From: Terriglobia bacterium
GTDB lineage: Bacteria > Acidobacteriota > Terriglobia > Bryobacterales > Bryobacteraceae
Assembly: GCA_020073615.1 (NCBI GenBank)
Contig: JAIQEX010000011.1
Coordinates: forward strand, 1 to 64,000
DNA: 64,000 bases
Direction of reading: 5' to 3'
This document shows, one piece after another, positions 61,018 through 64,000 of this stretch (position 1 is its first letter; every line of letters begins with the position of its first letter). The notes beneath the pieces are model-generated. The model ran no database searches and was not told where the DNA came from. It saw only the letters and a program-made list of their open reading frames with translations. The position numbers were made by a program, and so were the translations under genes.

Positions 61018-64000
61018 ATGAAGCGAGCACTTTCAGCCCTTTTTCTGATGGTATTCGCGGGATTCGGCCGCGCGCAAGGCCGCCTGGAATACGCGCTGGT
61101 TCTGGAGGATGCTCCGGTAGCTCAAAAGAGCCAGTCGCGCTTGGCCCTTCGGAGCGCGGAGTCGCTAGCCCAATTGCAGCGGGTGCGCAACGCGCAGTCA
61201 GGCGTTCTCTCGGAGCTGAAGCGCCGCAAGGTGGCGGTCACGGGGACGGCGCAGACGCTGGTGAACGCCATCTTCGTGAACACTACGCGCGAGGCCGCGG
61301 CGGAGCTGCGCAACATTCCGGGCGTGGTGCGCGTGCAATACCTGCCGCCGGTGAAGCGCGACCTCAACACCGCCGTGGACCTGGTAAACGCGCAGGCGGC
61401 GTGGAGTGCGGTGGGCGGACCGGCGAACGCCGGCGCGGGCATCAAGATCGGGATCATCGATACGGGGATCGATATCGGCCACCCCGGGTTCAACGACGCG
61501 GGCTTTCAGGCGCCCAGCCTGCCCGCCGACGCCGACCCCAGCGCCCCGCGCAACCCGGCCTTCCAGAATAATAAGGTGATCGTAGCGCGCAGCTACGTCC
61601 CGCTGGTGGCGGTGGGATTCAACCCGGTTGCCGGCCAGCCGGAGATCACTTCGCGGCCGGACGATGTTTCGCCGCGCGACCGCGTGGGGCACGGCACGGC
61701 TATCGCCATGATCGCCGCCGGCGTGCGGAACACGGGTCCGCAGGGCGACATACAGGGGCTGGCGCCCAAGGCGTTTCTGGGCAACTACAAGGTGTTCGGT
61801 TCGCCCGGCGTGAACGATTTTTCGAACGATGCGGCGGTGATTCAAGCGCTCGAAGACGCACTCGCCGATGGCATGGACGTGGTGACGCTCTCGCTGAACG
61901 AGGGGGACCCGGCGGGATTCGGCCCGCTCGATATCGATCTGGACCCCAACAGTTGCGGCGGCCAGTGCGACGTGCGCGCCCAGGCCGTGGAGAATGCCGT
62001 GGCGCAAGGCTTGGTGGTGGTGGCTTCGGCGGGCAACGACGGCAACGCGGGAACGCTCGGCGCCACGCTCAACACGATCCACACGCCGGGCACGGCGCCG
62101 CACGCCATCACCGTGGGCGCATCCACCAACGCCCACGTGCTGTCGCAATCGGTACACCTGACCGGCGCGAACGCGCCCTCGAATCTTCAAAACATCGCCG
62201 CGCGGTTCGGCGACGGGCCGCATGTGGCCTCGCCCCTGAGCGGGCGGGTAGTGGATATCACGCAATTGCAGAATGACGGCCAGGCTTGCTCGGCGCTTCC
62301 AGCGGGGTCGCTCAATGGGGCCATTGCACTGGTCGAGCAGGGCACGTGCATCTTCGCCAATAAGATCGTCAACGCGGAGAACGCCGGCGCCAAAGGGGTC
62401 ATCATCTATCGGACCAGCGGGTCGGACCACATATTCGGAGTGCAGAATACGGGCATTCCCGCGGTCATGATCGGTAACCGCGACGGGCTGGCATTGAAAG
62501 CGTTCGCCGATTCCAACCCCGGCGCCAACGTATCGCTCGACCCGGCACTCACCGCGCCCGTCAGCAGCGCACCAGACACGGTGGCGCCTTTTTCCTCGCG
62601 CGGGCCGGCGATTGGCATCACGGCCGTGACGCAGACTTTCGACATCAAGCCCGAGCTGGTAGCCCCCGGCGACAATATCTATACCGCCGCGCAGAAGCTG
62701 GACCCCAACGGCGAAAACTACAATGCCAGCGGCTATGCCGTGGTCTCTGGGACCAGTTATGCCGTGGGCATGGTGGCGGGCGCAGTAGCGCTGGTGAAGC
62801 AGGCCATGCAGCCCGTAGCCGGAAAGCTGACGGCGCCGCAACTGGCCGCGAGCCTGAAATCGGCGGTGGTAAATACCGCCGACAGCATACTGGATTCCGG
62901 CGTCACGGCGCGCGTGAACGCGGCCGGCGCAGGCCGGTTGAACGCAGGCAAAGCGGTGAGCGTCGCGGCCACGCTCGACCCGCCCACCATCTGTTTCGGC
63001 GCCATCGCGTCGATCTCGACAGCGCCGAAACGCACGCTGAATATCACCAACCTCGGCAACGCCGCCGCCACCTTCAGTTTCGCCGTGCAGCCATCTACCA
63101 GTTCCAGCGCCAGCGTGACGCTTTCGCAGGCCACCCTGACCTTGCAGCCCGGCCAGCAGAACAGCGTGACGGTCAGCCTGACGGGCACCCGCCCCGGCGC
63201 GGGAAGTTACGAGGGATTCATCGCCGTCACCAGCGGCACGGGCACTAACTTGCGCGTGCCCTACCTGTACCTGGTGGGCGACAACGTACCGCGCGATATC
63301 TTCCCGGTGGCTAATGGACTTTTCGCCGGCGCCGGCGATTCGGCGGACAACCAGAAGGCTGCCTTTGTCGGGTTCAAGGTGATCGACCAGTTCGGCGTGC
63401 CGGTCGCACTTCCCCCTGGCGGCGTGCGGTTCAACGCGGTGAAAGGCGGGTCGATCGCGCTGGGGGACACCGGCACCGACCGTGTCGGCGACGCCTTTGC
63501 CGAAATCAACCTCGGCACGGGCGACCAGGTGATCACGGCCACCGCAGGCGGGCTCAGCATCGAATTCGACGGCTTCGCGCGCGCGTATCCTTCGATTGCC
63601 GGCGCCAACAACGCGGCATCGGGCGACATCGGGCAAGGGCTGGCGCCTGGCTCCTATATTTCGATTTATGGCACGGCGCTGGCGGACGTGGTCCAGGTGG
63701 AATCCACGTCGTCCCTGCCCGTTTCCCTCTCCTGGGTGAGCGTGAGCTTCGACGACGGCGGTCTCAGCGTGCCCGGCCATCTCCACTTTGTGAGCCCCGG
63801 CCAGATCAACGTGCAGATCCCTTGGGAGTTTCAGGGGCACTCATCGGTGGCCATGAAGGTGACCGCCAGCTATTTGCCCAGCGCGGTCTTTACCGTACCG
63901 CTGGCCACTTACTCGCCCGGTATTCTGGAGTATAGTGACAGCGGCACGTCATCCGCCCTCGTGCAGGATATCAATTTCGTTCTGGTAAGCCACAGCAACC
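61018..64000 (+). CDS. Secreted subtilisin-family (S8) protease with PA and TIGR03437-like domains, cut by window end
   Basis: At least 994 residues; no stop before the window edge. It begins with a signal peptide ending near GRAQ, then an I9-like propeptide (about 20-115). The S8 catalytic domain has Asp148 in IIDTGID, His225 in GHGTAIA and Ser580 in VSGTSYAVGM. A protease-associated (PA) domain (about 400-500; CSALPAGSLNGAIALVEQGTC) is inserted between His and Ser. Fibronectin-like modules follow (about 660-760). The end matches the TIGR03437 pattern of Solibacter proteins (FVSPGQINVQIPWE, TYSPGIL, SALVQD). An exported protease, probably cell-surface bound. Confidence 0.93.
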   Translation, partial: MKRALSALFLMVFAGFGRAQGRLEYALVLEDAPVAQKSQSRLALRSAESLAQLQRVRNAQSGVLSELKRRKVAVTGTAQTLVNAIFVNTTREAAAELRNIPGVVRVQYLPPVKRDLNTAVDLVNAQAAWSAVGGPANAGAGIKIGIIDTGIDIGHPGFNDAGFQAPSLPADADPSAPRNPAFQNNKVIVARSYVPLVAVGFNPVAGQPEITSRPDDVSPRDRVGHGTAIAMIAAGVRNTGPQGDIQGLAPKAFLGNYKVFGSPGVNDFSNDAAVIQALEDALADGMDVVTLSLNEGDPAGFGPLDIDLDPNSCGGQCDVRAQAVENAVAQGLVVVASAGNDGNAGTLGATLNTIHTPGTAPHAITVGASTNAHVLSQSVHLTGANAPSNLQNIAARFGDGPHVASPLSGRVVDITQLQNDGQACSALPAGSLNGAIALVEQGTCIFANKIVNAENAGAKGVIIYRTSGSDHIFGVQNTGIPAVMIGNRDGLALKAFADSNPGANVSLDPALTAPVSSAPDTVAPFSSRGPAIGITAVTQTFDIKPELVAPGDNIYTAAQKLDPNGENYNASGYAVVSGTSYAVGMVAGAVALVKQAMQPVAGKLTAPQLAASLKSAVVNTADSILDSGVTARVNAAGAGRLNAGKAVSVAATLDPPTICFGAIASISTAPKRTLNITNLGNAAATFSFAVQPSTSSSASVTLSQATLTLQPGQQNSVTVSLTGTRPGAGSYEGFIAVTSGTGTNLRVPYLYLVGDNVPRDIFPVANGLFAGAGDSADNQKAAFVGFKVIDQFGVPVALPPGGVRFNAVKGGSIALGDTGTDRVGDAFAEINLGTGDQVITATAGGLSIEFDGFARAYPSIAGANNAASGDIGQGLAPGSYISIYGTALADVVQVESTSSLPVSLSWVSVSFDDGGLSVPGHLHFVSPGQINVQIPWEFQGHSSVAMKVTASYLPSAVFTVPLATYSPGILEYSDSGTSSALVQDINFVLVSHSN

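Overview
The window looks like a high-GC chromosomal segment from an acidobacterium, most likely the Solibacter/Bryobacter branch. This rests on family content, not on any marker gene. The pointers are an Oar-like TonB-dependent receptor with an N-terminal carboxypeptidase-regulatory-like domain, a MacB/FtsX-type duplicated orphan permease, a tricorn-like S41 protease, a membrane-anchored winged-helix-like regulator, and a subtilase whose C-terminus resembles the TIGR03437 domain abundant in Solibacter.

Layout. 0.3-7.6 kb: the membrane-anchored regulator (-), divergent from an outer-membrane receptor and a secreted GH3 beta-glucosidase (+). 7.6-11.5 kb: a minus-strand operon (alpha/beta hydrolase, LytS-like kinase, LytTR regulator) and an exported amidohydrolase. 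11.9-16.4 kb: a 1378-residue CheB-CheR-PAS-kinase-receiver hybrid and a Lys/Ala-rich histone-H1-like protein. 16.4-22.6 kb: glycosyltransferase, six-hairpin-type protein, ArsB/NhaD-like permease, then a membrane protein, an MGDG-synthase-like glycosyltransferase and a ROK kinase. 22.6-31.9 kb: six-hairpin hydrolase, dienelactone hydrolase, STAS protein, type-B carboxylesterase, OmpA-like lipoprotein, transketolase-like enzyme and DDAH-like hydrolase. 31.9-45.6 kb: ABC permease, tricorn-like protease, a small antitoxin-like gene with an uncharacterised partner, an RND pump with its fusion protein, a MetY-like enzyme, and a GT-C/TPR membrane protein.

45.7-56.7 kb is the most remarkable region: a compact type III-A-like CRISPR-Cas locus. 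Ten co-directional genes overlap or nearly abut: cas6, a stand-alone CARF-like protein, a four-helix membrane protein, cas10, csm2, csm3, csm4, a stand-alone reverse transcriptase, cas1 and cas2. They are followed by a leader and an array of 36 repeats and 35 spacers. Cas10 lacks the N-terminal HD nuclease but keeps an intact GGDD cyclase motif, csm5 is absent, and the presumptive signal-responsive output is a CARF protein next to a membrane protein. I infer a system that senses RNA, makes cyclic oligoadenylate and acts at the membrane, with a reverse transcriptase that could let it acquire spacers from RNA.

56.8-64 kb holds ordinary housekeeping genes in a tight operon (miaB, a DUF151-family protein, a small unknown, tyrS, folP), then a secreted S8 protease that runs off the window. 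No rRNA, tRNA, insertion sequence, integrase or prophage genes were recognised.
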